Shown: positions 1-9,196, numbered from the stretch's first letter. The stretch is 64,000 nt of DNA from a bacterium (GCA_024226515.1 JAAELQ010000317.1:34708-98707), one strand, 5' to 3'. Made by a program: numbers and translations. The notes: a model not told the origin generated them from the sequence alone.

Positions 1-1
1 C

Positions 2-352
2 GGGGCCTGCAGCTCCGACCTGTCGACACGGGTGTACAACATCCGCGGTTTCGCCGCGTCGGCGACCGAGATCTGCGAACGCGTGCTGCGCCATTTCCCC
101 GAAGCGAAGATCGAGTTCGAGTCGATACCCGCGCGCCAGGCGATCGCCGACTCGTGGCCCGAGGACGTCAACGACGCCCGTGCGCGCCGCGACTGGGGGC
201 TGGACCCCGAGCACGACTTCGACGCCGCGGTCGACGAGTATCTCGTTCCGGCGCTGCGCAGGCGCTACGGGACGCAGGACCAGCGGGCCGCGGGTTCGCG
301 GGGTCCGCGGCGGTGCGCGTCGCCGCCCGACTCGTCGCCCGGTCTGAGCTGA
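2..352 (+). CDS. L-threonine 3-dehydrogenase, SDR type (C-terminal fragment)
   Basis: The reading frame is open from the left edge, so the 5' part of the gene lies outside the window. The visible 116 residues match the C-terminus of the short-chain (epimerase-like) threonine dehydrogenase: a VYNIRGFAASATEI segment, then FESIPARQAIADSWPEDVND and ARRDWGL, which is the RQxIADSWP-D-ARxDWG signature of the family. These enzymes oxidise L-threonine to 2-amino-3-ketobutyrate with NAD+ in the cytoplasm. The last 25 or so residues, after RRRYG, are a Gly/Ser/Pro-rich tail not expected in the family. The Rossmann domain is not visible, so the assignment rests on the C-terminal motif only. Confidence 0.75.
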   Translation, partial: GACSSDLSTRVYNIRGFAASATEICERVLRHFPEAKIEFESIPARQAIADSWPEDVNDARARRDWGLDPEHDFDAAVDEYLVPALRRRYGTQDQRAAGSRGPRRCASPPDSSPGLS

Positions 353-365
353 GCGGCCGCCGGGC

Positions 366-1091
366 TCAGAGTTTCCAGTGCTCGAGGTTGCGCTCGAGCC
401 CCGCGATCTCGTCCTCGGGCTCGCCACCGTGGATGTGTCGCGCCACGTACATCACGATCAGCAGCGAGACGTAGAACGCGACGCCTCCGCCGACGACCGC
501 CCAGGCGGGAATCCACGCCACCGCGATGCGCTCCCACAGTTGCGACACCGAGCTCATCGGCTCCGGGTGGATCACCAGCTTGATGAACCAGGCACCGAGG
601 ATGATCAGGAAAATGTGCACGTAGTTGCGCCACAGCCGGAAGCCCACAGCCTCCAGCAGTGTCGTCTTGTACTTCGGCAGGTCGAGGTCCATCGCCACCA
701 TCTCACGCCAGGTCACCATCGGAGACTCGAGCTGGCGCGTGATCACGGGGATGAGGAAGTTCTCCTCGAGCATGCGCACTCGGGCGCGGTAGACCTCGAA
801 GTAGCGATAGCGCCGGCCCTCGACGATCAGGTAGGACAGGATCACCAGGTTCGAGAGCAGCAACAGGATGTGCGGATTGTTCGGCGTGGCGAAGGCGAAG
901 GACAACATGCCCGCCATCGTCAGCACGGACCAGTTCGTCGTGGCGTCCAGCCGCTGGCGCCAGGCCGTGGAGCGATTCACCTCGCCGCGGTAGAAGTGCA
1001 CCATCACACTGATGTACTCCTGCCGGGTCAGCGGGTAGTCTTCGAAGTTCTCCGGGCTGCGCTGCGGCGCTTGGCTGTGCGCGTCGTCCAT
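366..1091 (-). CDS. DUF2270 membrane protein
   Basis: This 241-residue protein opens with a polar N-terminus containing the PLTRQEYISVMVHFYRGE segment typical of DUF2270. Hydrophobic stretches follow at about residues 55-70, 74-90, 152-172 and 195-218, suggesting four membrane helices. The conserved middle block carries the ARVRMLEENFLIPV and WREMVAMDL segments. Function is unknown. It ends 14 bases from the convergent end of the upstream threonine dehydrogenase fragment, and starts (ATG) 43 bases downstream of the histidine kinase stop, so the two minus-strand genes could be co-transcribed. Confidence 0.8.
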   Translation of the reverse strand: MDDAHSQAPQRSPENFEDYPLTRQEYISVMVHFYRGEVNRSTAWRQRLDATTNWSVLTMAGMLSFAFATPNNPHILLLLSNLVILSYLIVEGRRYRYFEVYRARVRMLEENFLIPVITRQLESPMVTWREMVAMDLDLPKYKTTLLEAVGFRLWRNYVHIFLIILGAWFIKLVIHPEPMSSVSQLWERIAVAWIPAWAVVGGGVAFYVSLLIVMYVARHIHGGEPEDEIAGLERNLEHWKL

Positions 1092-1134
1092 CTCCGAATA
1101 CTACACGGACGCCGCAAACGTCACTAGCACGCCG

Positions 1135-3681
1135 CTAGGACGCCTCGGCCCTGCGCGGTTCGAGGGCCTGGACGAGCACGCGGCGAACCGTCTCGACCTC
1201 GAGCGGCTTCGTCAGGATCCGGTTGGGCAGGCGCTGCAGGAAGCTGACCGTCTCCTCGCGCACGAGATCTCCCGTGGCGAAGACGAAGCGCCTCAGCATC
1301 TCGGGCCGGTGCTCGGCCACCTTCTCGTACAGCTGGCGTCCGTCCAGGTTCGGCATGCGCATGTCGGCCACGATCAGGTCGAACTCCTCTCGCTCGATGT
1401 GGTCCCACGCCTCGTTGCCGTCTCGCGCCATCTCGACCTTCGCGCCGAGGTCCATCAGCACACGGCCCAGCAGCTCCAGCACGACCGGCTCGTCCTCGGC
1501 GACGAGAATCCGCCGCCCGTCCAGCGCGTCGTCCACCTCGAGCTCGAGCGGCGTCGGCGGCGAGGACGGCTCGTCCGCCGCGGCGGAGAGCGGCAGCACG
1601 AGGCGGAACTTCGCACCGTTCCCCTCCTCCCTCGGCAGCAGTTGCAGCTCTCCGCCGTGCTCGGAGACGATGCCGTAGGACACCGACAGACCGAGGCCCG
1701 TCCCCTGCCCCAGCGCCTTCGTGGTGAAGAACGGGTCGAAGACGCGGTTCTTGATCTGCGGCGGGACCCCCGGTCCGTTGTCCTCGACCTCGACGAACAA
1801 CCGGTCGTCGAGCCGCCCGCTGCGCAGCACGATGCGTCCCGGCGTCTTGATCGACGCGATCGCCTGCTCGGCGTTGTTCAACAGGTTCAGCACGACCTGC
1901 TCGATCTGATGAAAGTCGAAGCGCGTCCGCGGCAGGTCCGCGTCGAGTTCGAGCACGGTCTCGATCTGCGAGGATCTGAGGTGATACGACTTGAGGTCGA
2001 GCACCTTGGTCACGCAGGCGTTGAGATCGTGATTGCGTTTCTCGGAAGGGTGCCGCCGCGCGAACGAAAGCAGCTTGAACACGATCTTCTGGCACCGCAT
2101 CGCGGACTCCACGATCCGCTCCAGATCGCGCACCTGGCTCTGGTCGCGCGCCTGCGCCCGCAGCAGCTCCGCGTACCCGACGACTCCCGACAGCGGGTTG
2201 TTCAACTCGTGCGCCACGCCGGCGACGACCTCGCCCAGGGACGACAGGCGCTCGGCCTGGATCAGACTCTGCTCGACCCGGCGCAGCTTCGTCACGTCGC
2301 GCCCGATCCAGACCCTTCCGGCGGGAGCGCCCGCGGCATCGGACAGCGGCGCGTCGATCATGCTGATCTCGACGCGTTCGCCGTCGCTGCGTTGAATCTT
2401 CACGTCGCGCGGGTCGGAGGACTCAGCGTCGTCGTCGCGGTCCCAGACGGATGCGTCGTTACCCACGACCACCGCCAGCGGACGTCCGACCGCGCGATCG
2501 GCGGAGACGCCCGTCAGGGCCTCGGCCCCACGGTTGAATTCCTTGATGCGACCGGCGGCGTCGGTGGCCACGATCAGATCGGGCGAGCCGTTCAGCACGC
2601 GGCGCAGTTTCTCCCCGGTGGCCCGATGACGCTCGGCCGCGCTCTCGGCCTCGCGGAAGAGCAGCGCGTTCTTCAGTGCATTGGCCGACGCACCGGCGAC
2701 GACCTTACAGAATCGGAGCTCGTCGCGGGTGAACGGTTTCTCGTTACGCGTCCTCAGGAACAGCGCGCCCAGGACGTCGCTGCCGAAGATCAGCGGGACG
2801 ACGAGCAGAGAGCGATAGCCCTTGGCGATCAGGACCTCGCGCACCTCGTCGACCAGCGGGTGGCGCTGAACGTCGTCGACGACGACCGGTTCGCGCGTCT
2901 CCATCGCGGCTCGAACTTCCGGATAGCGCGACAGGTCGACTTCCAGCATGTCGACCTCGGGGTGGCCCTTCGAAGCGACGACGAAGCACGAGCCGACGCT
3001 CTCGTCGAACAGCAGGATCGAGCAGCTCTCGGTCGACATCAACTCGCCGACGCGCTGCACGATCGAGCGCATCACCTGCCCCACGTCGAGCGTCTTGCCC
3101 AGGGCCTCGGTGATCTCGAGCAGGGTCCACAGCTCGCCGTTCTCCGCGGGGGCCGTCACCTCGACCGATTCGCGGGACGTCATGCGCGCCGCGATCGTGG
3201 AGAACGAGAGCGACGAGGCGACACAGAGCGGGACGTACGCGAGAAACTCCGGCGTCATGACCCACGCCGGCAAGACGCCGCTGGCGGAGAGCGAACCCAG
3301 CAGACCGAGCCACGCACCCGCCCCGATGAGCCCTCGAACGCGATCCGCGGCGAGGGTGGAGACGAAGGCCACACCCAGGAAGGCCAGAAACACGGCGGGC
3401 TTCAGGCGGCCGAGTCCCAGCAGCACGAGACAGACCAGGGCGAGATCGGCCGCGAGCAGGTAACCGGTCGCCGTCCAGCGGCGCAGCACCGCGGGATCGA
3501 ACAGGTGGACGAACAGCATGCCGGCGCCCAGTGGCAGGAGCAGGGAGAGTCCCCAGAGGAACGAGTGAGCCTGCAGCACGACGACGAGCGCCGCAGCCAG
3601 CATCATCGGAACGCGCCAGAGGAGGAACCGTCCGGCCATCGCGTCGACGTTGCGCCCCAAGAGTGGCCCCTTTCGGCGCAA
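1135..3681 (-). CDS. Membrane-anchored hybrid sensor histidine kinase (GAF-PAS-HisKA-HATPase-REC)
   Basis: The 848-residue protein has a hydrophobic N-terminal third (about residues 20-160, probably five to six helices). It continues with a GAF domain (about 188-340), a PAS domain (about 358-465), HisKA with the H-box VAGVAHELNNPLSG (phospho-acceptor His at about 491), and HATPase_c with N-box VVLNLLNNAEQ and G-boxes EDNGPGV and GQGTGLGLS. A C-terminal receiver domain (about 722-840) has acidic pocket EDE and phospho-Asp in ADMRMPNLDG (about 773). The architecture indicates autophosphorylation on His and transfer to the attached receiver; the signal is unknown. The furthest possible start is TTG at 3681; ATG at 3639 is an equally plausible start, since neither has a strong ribosome site. 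No cognate response regulator lies next to it. Confidence 0.9.
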   Translation of the reverse strand: MRRKGPLLGRNVDAMAGRFLLWRVPMMLAAALVVVLQAHSFLWGLSLLLPLGAGMLFVHLFDPAVLRRWTATGYLLAADLALVCLVLLGLGRLKPAVFLAFLGVAFVSTLAADRVRGLIGAGAWLGLLGSLSASGVLPAWVMTPEFLAYVPLCVASSLSFSTIAARMTSRESVEVTAPAENGELWTLLEITEALGKTLDVGQVMRSIVQRVGELMSTESCSILLFDESVGSCFVVASKGHPEVDMLEVDLSRYPEVRAAMETREPVVVDDVQRHPLVDEVREVLIAKGYRSLLVVPLIFGSDVLGALFLRTRNEKPFTRDELRFCKVVAGASANALKNALLFREAESAAERHRATGEKLRRVLNGSPDLIVATDAAGRIKEFNRGAEALTGVSADRAVGRPLAVVVGNDASVWDRDDDAESSDPRDVKIQRSDGERVEISMIDAPLSDAAGAPAGRVWIGRDVTKLRRVEQSLIQAERLSSLGEVVAGVAHELNNPLSGVVGYAELLRAQARDQSQVRDLERIVESAMRCQKIVFKLLSFARRHPSEKRNHDLNACVTKVLDLKSYHLRSSQIETVLELDADLPRTRFDFHQIEQVVLNLLNNAEQAIASIKTPGRIVLRSGRLDDRLFVEVEDNGPGVPPQIKNRVFDPFFTTKALGQGTGLGLSVSYGIVSEHGGELQLLPREEGNGAKFRLVLPLSAAADEPSSPPTPLELEVDDALDGRRILVAEDEPVVLELLGRVLMDLGAKVEMARDGNEAWDHIEREEFDLIVADMRMPNLDGRQLYEKVAEHRPEMLRRFVFATGDLVREETVSFLQRLPNRILTKPLEVETVRRVLVQALEPRRAEAS

Positions 3682-3770
3682 CCATGATCATAAATATGCC
3701 CCCAGAGGAGTTTGCATATGTGCGCCGCGGTCGAATATAGGTTCGCCCCCCGGGGGCGCAAGCCGGGCGG

Positions 3771-3798
3771 TTGAAAGCCTCGTCGGCTTCCGTATAAT
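3771..3798 (+). promoter_or_regulatory. Sigma-70-type promoter of the tRNA-Glu gene
   Basis: TTGAAA at 3771-3776 and a consensus TATAAT at 3793-3798 are separated by 16 bases, and the tRNA begins 9 bases after the -10 box. The element lies directly behind a GC-rich inverted repeat (CGCCCCC / GGGGGCG, 3744-3758). Confidence 0.75.
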
Positions 3799-3807
3799 AA
3801 GGGGCGT

Positions 3808-3882
3808 GCCGCTATCGTCTAGGGGTTAGGACGGGTGGTTCTCAGCCATCAAACCGGGGTTCGATTCCCCGTAGCGGTACCA
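3808..3882 (+). tRNA. tRNA-Glu (anticodon CTC)
   Basis: A full cloverleaf can be folded by eye. The acceptor stem is GCCGCTA pairing with TAGCGGT. The D arm contains GTCTAGGGGTTAGGAC. The anticodon stem GGTGG/CCATC (one G-T pair) holds the loop TTCTCAG, giving anticodon CTC for GAG codons. The T arm is CGGGGTTCGATTCCCCG. The CCA end is encoded (3880-3882). It is a single tRNA transcription unit with its own promoter and a strong terminator. Confidence 0.96.
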
Positions 3883-3893
3883 GTCATTCGGAG

Positions 3894-3922
3894 AGGCCCT
3901 CGATCGAGGGCCTTTCTTTTTT
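3894..3922. terminator. Rho-independent terminator of tRNA-Glu, also reaching the convergent gene
   Basis: A perfect 20-base palindrome, AGGCCCTCGATCGAGGGCCT (3894-3913), is followed by a T-rich run up to 3922. The T-run overlaps the stop codon of the convergent small gene (TAA read from 3923 to 3921), so the same hairpin lies just past the end of that gene. Confidence 0.9.
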
Positions 3923-4223
3923 AGACGAGTTCCGGGCTACAGGCCCAGATCTCCATCTTCTCCGGCAGCCGCGTATCCGGACACAACCGACGCAGGATGC
4001 TGAGGATGTTGCGCGTGACGTCGTCCACCCGGTCCGTCGTCAGCCGCTCTTTGATGGCCTTGCCCACGTAGAGGTCTTCGCCGTGGCTACACAGACGGAG
4101 GAACTCGGACTCGTCCACCGACACGTAGCGACTGTCGGGACCGCTCAGGTTCTGCAGTTGCCGCTTGAGGTTGCTGTCGAGCTTGAACCCGACGAAGATG
4201 GGATTGCGTTCCGTCAGTTCCAC
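3921..4223 (-). CDS. Small uncharacterised protein
   Basis: This 100-residue soluble protein is charged, with no signal peptide or membrane segment. I do not recognise the family. Notable stretches are NPIFVGFKLDSNLKRQLQN near the N-terminus and RNILSILRRLCPDTRLPEKME near the C-terminus. The GTG at 4223 is preferred because ACGAGG lies six bases upstream; a TTG two codons earlier is the alternative. It follows the phosphohexomutase gene on the same strand after a 70-base gap, so read-through transcription is possible. Coding quality looks real (strong GC at third codon positions), but the function is unknown. Confidence 0.6.
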   Translation of the reverse strand: MELTERNPIFVGFKLDSNLKRQLQNLSGPDSRYVSVDESEFLRLCSHGEDLYVGKAIKERLTTDRVDDVTRNILSILRRLCPDTRLPEKMEIWACSPELV

Positions 4224-4293
4224 GATCAACCTCGTCCCGGCGTCCGGCGGCCGTCGTCAGGACCGTAGCACGCCCCAGACCCGGACGCCCCCG

Positions 4294-5646
4294 TCACTGC
4301 ATCAGGTCGAGCACTTCCTGTGTCTTGGCCTGCATCAGCGCCTCATCGCCGCGCGACTCGACGTTGAGCCGGATCAACGGCTCGGTGTTCGACATCCTGA
4401 GGTTGAAGCGCCAGTCCTCGAACTCGATTCCGACTCCGTCGGTCTCGTCCACACCCAGCGACTGCGGAGCGTAGTGCGAGCGGATGCGCTCGATTACCGC
4501 CTTCGCATCGTCGACGCGCCGGTTGATCTCGCCACTGGCCGGAAAGCGCCGCACGCGCTCGCCGACGAGTTCGCCGAGGGTCTTGCCCGACGACGACATC
4601 AGTTCGGCAACGAGCATCCAGGGAATCATGCCGCTGTCGCAGTAGGAGAACTCACGGAAAAAATGATGCGCCGACATCTCGCCGCCGTAGACCGCGTCCT
4701 CGTTGCGCATGACCTCCTTGACGAACGCGTGGCCGCTCTTCGACTGGACGGCCACTCCGCCGGACTGCTCGACCATCTCCAGCGTGTTCCACGTCATCCG
4801 CGGGTCGTGCACGACCTTGCCGCCGCGATGCCGACCGAGGATGCTCGCCGCCAGCAACCCGACGATGTAGTACCCCTCGATGAACTCCCCCTTCTCGTCG
4901 AACAGGAAGCAACGATCGAAGTCGCCGTCCCATGCGATGCCCAGGTCCGCTCCCGCGGAGCGCACGACGGAGGCGGTCGCCTCACGGTGGTCGGGGAGCA
5001 GCGGGTTGGGGACACCGTTGGGGAAGTTCCCGTCCGGTTCGTGGTTGCGCTTGACGAACTCGAACGGCAAGTGCGGCTCGAGCAGGTCGATCACCTTCCC
5101 GGCCCCGCCGTTGCCGGCATTGACCACGACCTTCAGCGGACGCAGCGCGCTGCGGTCGACGTAGGTGCATAGATGCTCGACGTACTCCGCATCCAGCGCC
5201 ACCGGCTCGAGCGTGCCGCCCCCCGGGGCGTCGCCGAGCTCTCCGCCGACGATCATCTGCTCGATGTCGCGCAGCCCGGTGTCCGAGCTGATCGGCCGTG
5301 CGTCCTCGCGCACCAGCTTGAGCCCGTTGTGGTCCTTGGGGTTGTGGCTGGCCGTGACCATGATGCCGCCGCCCAGCTTCAGGTGGAATGTCGCGTGGTA
5401 GACCTGCTCGGTGCCGCACTGGCCGAGGTCGAGCACGTGGACGCCCTCGGCCTGCAGCCCGCGCACAACCGCCGCGGCCATGTCGGGGCTCGACAGACGG
5501 ATGTCGTGCCCGACGACGACGCGCTCGGGGCGCACGAACCGCGCGTAGGCGCGACCGATCTGCGTCGCCAGGTCGAGGTTCAACTCGTCGGGCACGCGAC
5601 CTCGAACGTCATAGGCCTTGAAGCAGGACAGGCGGGTCTCGGACAT
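4294..5646 (-). CDS. manB: Phosphomannomutase/phosphoglucomutase
   Basis: The 450-residue enzyme belongs to the alpha-D-phosphohexomutase superfamily, which interconverts hexose 6-phosphate and hexose 1-phosphate for sugar-nucleotide synthesis. Four hallmark sites are present in order: the phosphoserine loop TASHNPKDHNGLK (Ser at about 100), the magnesium loop DGDFDRC (about 240-246), the sugar-binding GEMSAHHFF (about 325), and the phosphate-binding RMSNTEPLIRLNVE near the C-terminus. Length is normal for bacterial ManB/CpsG/AlgC. The ATG is preceded by GGAGG at good spacing. It is transcribed divergently from fumC. Mannose versus glucose preference cannot be read from the sequence. Confidence 0.93.
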   Translation of the reverse strand: MSETRLSCFKAYDVRGRVPDELNLDLATQIGRAYARFVRPERVVVGHDIRLSSPDMAAAVVRGLQAEGVHVLDLGQCGTEQVYHATFHLKLGGGIMVTASHNPKDHNGLKLVREDARPISSDTGLRDIEQMIVGGELGDAPGGGTLEPVALDAEYVEHLCTYVDRSALRPLKVVVNAGNGGAGKVIDLLEPHLPFEFVKRNHEPDGNFPNGVPNPLLPDHREATASVVRSAGADLGIAWDGDFDRCFLFDEKGEFIEGYYIVGLLAASILGRHRGGKVVHDPRMTWNTLEMVEQSGGVAVQSKSGHAFVKEVMRNEDAVYGGEMSAHHFFREFSYCDSGMIPWMLVAELMSSSGKTLGELVGERVRRFPASGEINRRVDDAKAVIERIRSHYAPQSLGVDETDGVGIEFEDWRFNLRMSNTEPLIRLNVESRGDEALMQAKTQEVLDLMQ

Positions 5647-5795
5647 CGGCAGCCTCCGTCTCCGGCGGCGGTCTCGCGCCGCGAGTCAGGGAGCATAACA
5701 GATGCGACTTTGCCTGCAAATCGAGCGCTCCGGCCTCTCGCGGGCGCTCCGCCGCTGCGATATCCTGCAGGTATTCGGACAGTGGAGGTGCGACG

Positions 5796-7205
5796 ATGGG
5801 CTCGGATGGAACGCGAACGGAACGGGACTCGATGGGACCGATGGAAGTGCCGGAGACTGCGTACTACGGCGCTTCGACGCAGCGGGCGGTGATCAACTTC
5901 CCGATCAGCGACTTACGCCTGAAGAGCCGCATGATCCGCGCTCTCGGCCTGATCAAGGGCGGCGCCGCGCGCGCGAACCGGGCGCTGGGGCTGCTCGACG
6001 TCGAGCGCGCCGAGGCGATTGCCGGTGCGGCGGACGAGGTCGCGGCGGGCAAGCACGACGACCAGTTCGTCGTCGACATCTTCCAGACCGGGTCCGGGAC
6101 CTCGTCGAACATGAACGCCAACGAGGTCATCGCCAACCGCGCGGCCGAGCTGCTCGGCGGCAAGCGCGGAGACCGAGACCGCGTGCACCCCAACGACCAC
6201 GTCAACATGGGACAGTCGTCGAACGACGTGATCCCGACGATGGTCCATGTCGCCGCCCTGCTGGCCATCCGCGACGTGCTCGAGCCGGGGCTCGAGCGGC
6301 TACGCAAGGCAACCGCCGCGAAGTCCGAGGAGTTCTGGGACACGATCAAGACCGGCCGGACCCACCTACAGGACGCCACCCCCATTCGCGTGGGGCAGGT
6401 GTTCCTCGGTTTCGCCGGCCAGCTCGAGCGTGCCGAGCGGCGCGTCGCGCAGGCGCGGACCGAGCTGTCGGAGGTGGCCCTCGGCGGCACGGCCGTCGGC
6501 ACCGGCCTGAACACGCACCCGGAGTTCTCGGCTCACGTCTGTCGCTTCGTCTCCGAGCAGGGCGCCATCGACGTCCGCGAGACGAGCAACCACTTCCAGG
6601 CACAGGCGACGCTCGACTCCGTCGTCGCGGCGTCCGGCGGCCTGCGTACGGTCGCGATCAGCCTGCTCAAGATCGCCAACGACCTGCGCCTGCTCGCCTC
6701 GGGCCCGCGCACGGGCCTCGGCGAGCTGACGCTTCCCGAGGTCCAGCCGGGCAGCTCGATCATGCCGGGCAAGGTCAACCCGGTCATCGCCGAATCGTTG
6801 ATTCAGGTCGCCGCACAGGTCCTGGCCAACGACCAGGCGATCGTGCAGTCCGGAGAGTGGGGCTTCTTCGAGCTGAGCACGATGCTCCCTCTGGCCGGCT
6901 ACAACGTGCTGCAGTCCGTCGAGCTGCTCGGCGCCGCGTCGGCCAACTTCAGCGAGAAGTGCGTCGAGGGCGTCACCGTCACCGAGCGCGGACCGGAGAT
7001 GGTCGAGCGCGGGCTGGCGACCGTCACGCGACTGGTGCCGCTGATCGGCTACGACCTGGCGGCCAAGATCGCGCATGACGCCGCCGCCTCGGGCCGCACC
7101 GTGCGCGAGGTCGCCCGCGAGCTGACCGACCTGACGGAAGAGCAACTCGAAACCGGCCTCGACCCGTTCAAGATGACCGAGCCTTTAAAGACGCCCGGGG
7201 TCTGA
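5796..7205 (+). CDS. fumC: Fumarate hydratase, class II
   Basis: This 469-residue, oxygen-stable class II fumarase converts fumarate to L-malate in the TCA cycle as a cytosolic homotetramer. The family signature GSSIMPGKVNP (about 319-329) is intact, as are GSGTSSNMNANEV (about 99-111), the HPNDHVNMGQSSND stretch and the TGRTHLQDA catalytic-His segment. A good GGAGG site supports the ATG at 5796, which gives a slightly extended N-terminus (the family core begins near PMEVPETAYYG). It ends convergently with an SLC13-type permease, a pairing consistent with dicarboxylate metabolism but not proof of it. Confidence 0.95.
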   Translation: MGSDGTRTERDSMGPMEVPETAYYGASTQRAVINFPISDLRLKSRMIRALGLIKGGAARANRALGLLDVERAEAIAGAADEVAAGKHDDQFVVDIFQTGSGTSSNMNANEVIANRAAELLGGKRGDRDRVHPNDHVNMGQSSNDVIPTMVHVAALLAIRDVLEPGLERLRKATAAKSEEFWDTIKTGRTHLQDATPIRVGQVFLGFAGQLERAERRVAQARTELSEVALGGTAVGTGLNTHPEFSAHVCRFVSEQGAIDVRETSNHFQAQATLDSVVAASGGLRTVAISLLKIANDLRLLASGPRTGLGELTLPEVQPGSSIMPGKVNPVIAESLIQVAAQVLANDQAIVQSGEWGFFELSTMLPLAGYNVLQSVELLGAASANFSEKCVEGVTVTERGPEMVERGLATVTRLVPLIGYDLAAKIAHDAAASGRTVREVARELTDLTEEQLETGLDPFKMTEPLKTPGV

Positions 7206-7283
7206 CGAAAATGCGTTGCATCGCAACGACGCCGCAAGACACGACTCTTGCGCAATCGATGCAACGCTTTTTGGTCTGACCCC
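7199..7283. repeat. Bidirectional terminator / REP-like palindrome between fumC and the permease
   Basis: Outer arms GCGTTGCATCG (7213-7223) and CGATGCAACGC (7257-7267) are exact complements and are followed by TTTTT. Inside them a second stem, GCAAGA/TCTTGC, can form. The hairpin is bracketed by two direct copies of GGTCTGAC (7199-7206 and 7273-7280), the first overlapping the fumC stop. It can act as a terminator for fumC. The bracketing octamer and nested stem also resemble a dispersed REP-type element, which only a genome-wide copy count can settle. Confidence 0.65.
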
Positions 7284-7291
7284 GCTCCGTA

Positions 7292-9070
7292 TCATGGATG
7301 GAACGGGAAGACCACCGGGATGAGCAGCGTCCCCACGATCCAGTACATCAGCGTCAGCGGAGTTCCGAGCCGGAGGAAGTCGGTAAAGCGGTAGCCGCCC
7401 GGACCGTAGACCAGCAGGTTGGTCTGGTAGCCGATCGGCGTGTAGAACGCGGCGGACGCGGCGAACGTAACCGCCATCAGGAACGGCCGAGGGTCGGAGC
7501 CGACCGCGTTGGCACAGGTGATCGCGAGCGGCGCGAGCAATGCTGCCGTCGCGAGGTTCGACATCACACCGGTCAGGACCGCGGCCAGCAGGAAGAAGAC
7601 CGCCAGCACGGCGTGATTGCCCCAGTTGCCCGCCGCGGCCACGAGCCAGCGCGCCGCGGTGTCCGCCGCCCCCGACGACTCCAGCGCGATGCCCAGCGGC
7701 AACAGCCCGGCCAGCAGGAAGATGACGCGCCAGTCGATGAACGAGTAGACCTTGCGCGCCTGCACGCAGCCCGTGAGGACCATCAGGACGGCGCCGACGA
7801 CCGCGGCCTCGGCCAGGTCGTAGATTCCCAGCGTCGCCACGACGATCACGCCGGCGACGATCAGCGAAGCGGTGATGGCCGAGACCGGGCGAATGACCGG
7901 CAGGTCGAGCTCTTGCAGGATCAGGAAGCTCGTCTCTTGCCGCAGGCGCGGCAGCCTGCGTTGCGGGGCGAGGATCAGCAGCTCGTCGCCCATGCGCAGA
8001 CGGATGTGGCCGATCTTCTCGCGGATGTCCTCGCCGTGACGCCTGATGGCCAGCGCCGTCGCGCCGAAGCGGCCGCGGAAGTCGGCGCCCTTCAGGCTCC
8101 GCCCGTCGAGCTCGGAGTTGGGCGGGATGACCGCCTCGTACAGCGACGTGTCGCCCGATCGCAGGTCGGCGTCGTCCGGCCTGCGGCCGGGCCGCACCGC
8201 GATGCCGGCCGCGTCGCGCAACTTGACCAGCGCGGAGGCCGGGGCCTTGACCAACAGAATATCGTCCTGCCGCAGCTCGTCGTAGCCGCCCGGCACGCCC
8301 CGCATCACCTTGTTGCGCACGTGGCCCAGCACCTCGAGGTCGTAGCGCTCGCCCAGCCGTGCCTCGCGCAGGTCCTGGCCGATCAGCGGCGAGTCCTCGA
8401 GCACCACGACCTCGCTGAGGTAGGGGTTGAGGTGGTGCCCCGCCGTCAGGCTCTCCGCCTTGACGCGCTCCGGGATCAGTTTCTCGGAGAAGACGAAGAG
8501 GTACGCGCCGCCGAGCACCAGCAGCACCAGGCCGATCGAGGAGAACTCGAACATGCCGAAGCGCGGCTGCCCGTTCTGCACCGCGATCGAGCTGACGAGG
8601 ATGTTGGTCGAGGTCCCGATCAGCGTACACGTGCCGCCGAGCATGGCGAAGAACGACAGCGGCATCATCATCCGGCTGGGGCTGATCTGCCGGTCCTGAC
8701 AAGCGCGCGAGATGATCGGCAGGAACACGGCCACCGCGGCGGTGTTGTTGATGAACGCGGAGACCGGCGCGACGACGAGAGCGGTCAGGAACATGAGCGA
8801 GGTGGGACTCGACGGGCCGTGCAGCAGCAGACGATCGGCCAGGAACTGCACGACACCGCTGCCCTGCAGCCCCGCCGTCAGCACGAACATGCAGGCCACC
8901 GCGACCGTGGCCTCGTTCGAGAAGCCCGACAGCGCCTGCTCCGGCTCCAGCATCCTACCGAGAACGAGCGCGGCGAGGATCAGCATCGCCACCATGTCCG
9001 CGCGCAGTCGCTCGCTGACGAGCAATGCCGTGGCGAGCAGCAACAGGACGAGGATGAAGATCGAATTCAA
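7292..9070 (-). CDS. SLC13/DASS-family permease with two internal TrkA-C domains
   Basis: The 592-residue inner-membrane transporter has an N-terminal helix bundle (about 1-190) containing GFSNEATVAVACMFVLTAG and APVSAFINNTAAVAVFLPII, the latter being the conserved SNT-like loop of the family. A cytoplasmic insert of about 200 residues has two RCK/TrkA-C-like domains (SPLIGQDLREARLGERYDLE and NSELDGRSLKGADFRGRFG). A second helix bundle ends near VVFPFHP. Such proteins carry dicarboxylates, sulfate or other anions, usually with sodium; the substrate is not readable here. The start is TTG at 9070, preceded by GGGAGC. Convergent placement with fumC is suggestive of C4-dicarboxylate uptake. Confidence 0.87.
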   Translation of the reverse strand: MNSIFILVLLLLATALLVSERLRADMVAMLILAALVLGRMLEPEQALSGFSNEATVAVACMFVLTAGLQGSGVVQFLADRLLLHGPSSPTSLMFLTALVVAPVSAFINNTAAVAVFLPIISRACQDRQISPSRMMMPLSFFAMLGGTCTLIGTSTNILVSSIAVQNGQPRFGMFEFSSIGLVLLVLGGAYLFVFSEKLIPERVKAESLTAGHHLNPYLSEVVVLEDSPLIGQDLREARLGERYDLEVLGHVRNKVMRGVPGGYDELRQDDILLVKAPASALVKLRDAAGIAVRPGRRPDDADLRSGDTSLYEAVIPPNSELDGRSLKGADFRGRFGATALAIRRHGEDIREKIGHIRLRMGDELLILAPQRRLPRLRQETSFLILQELDLPVIRPVSAITASLIVAGVIVVATLGIYDLAEAAVVGAVLMVLTGCVQARKVYSFIDWRVIFLLAGLLPLGIALESSGAADTAARWLVAAAGNWGNHAVLAVFFLLAAVLTGVMSNLATAALLAPLAITCANAVGSDPRPFLMAVTFAASAAFYTPIGYQTNLLVYGPGGYRFTDFLRLGTPLTLMYWIVGTLLIPVVFPFHP

Positions 9071-9196
9071 CTGCGGGCTCCCAGCCGGCTGTCGGACAAC
9101 ACGTACGGCTCTCGTTGCAGGCGAGACCGTGCGGGCAGTCTACTCCAGACCACGCACCGCCCTCCGGGAGTCGTGAAACCGTCGTGCTGCACCGTG

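Noticed and set aside
1309..3687. A 792-residue open frame on the plus strand opposite the histidine kinase
   Set aside because: It is an antisense shadow. The kinase frame has all expected motifs and normal codon bias.
3740..3760. GC-rich inverted repeat as a terminator for the kinase gene
   Set aside because: It lies upstream of the kinase gene and has no T-run on either strand, so it is more likely part of the tRNA promoter region or incidental.
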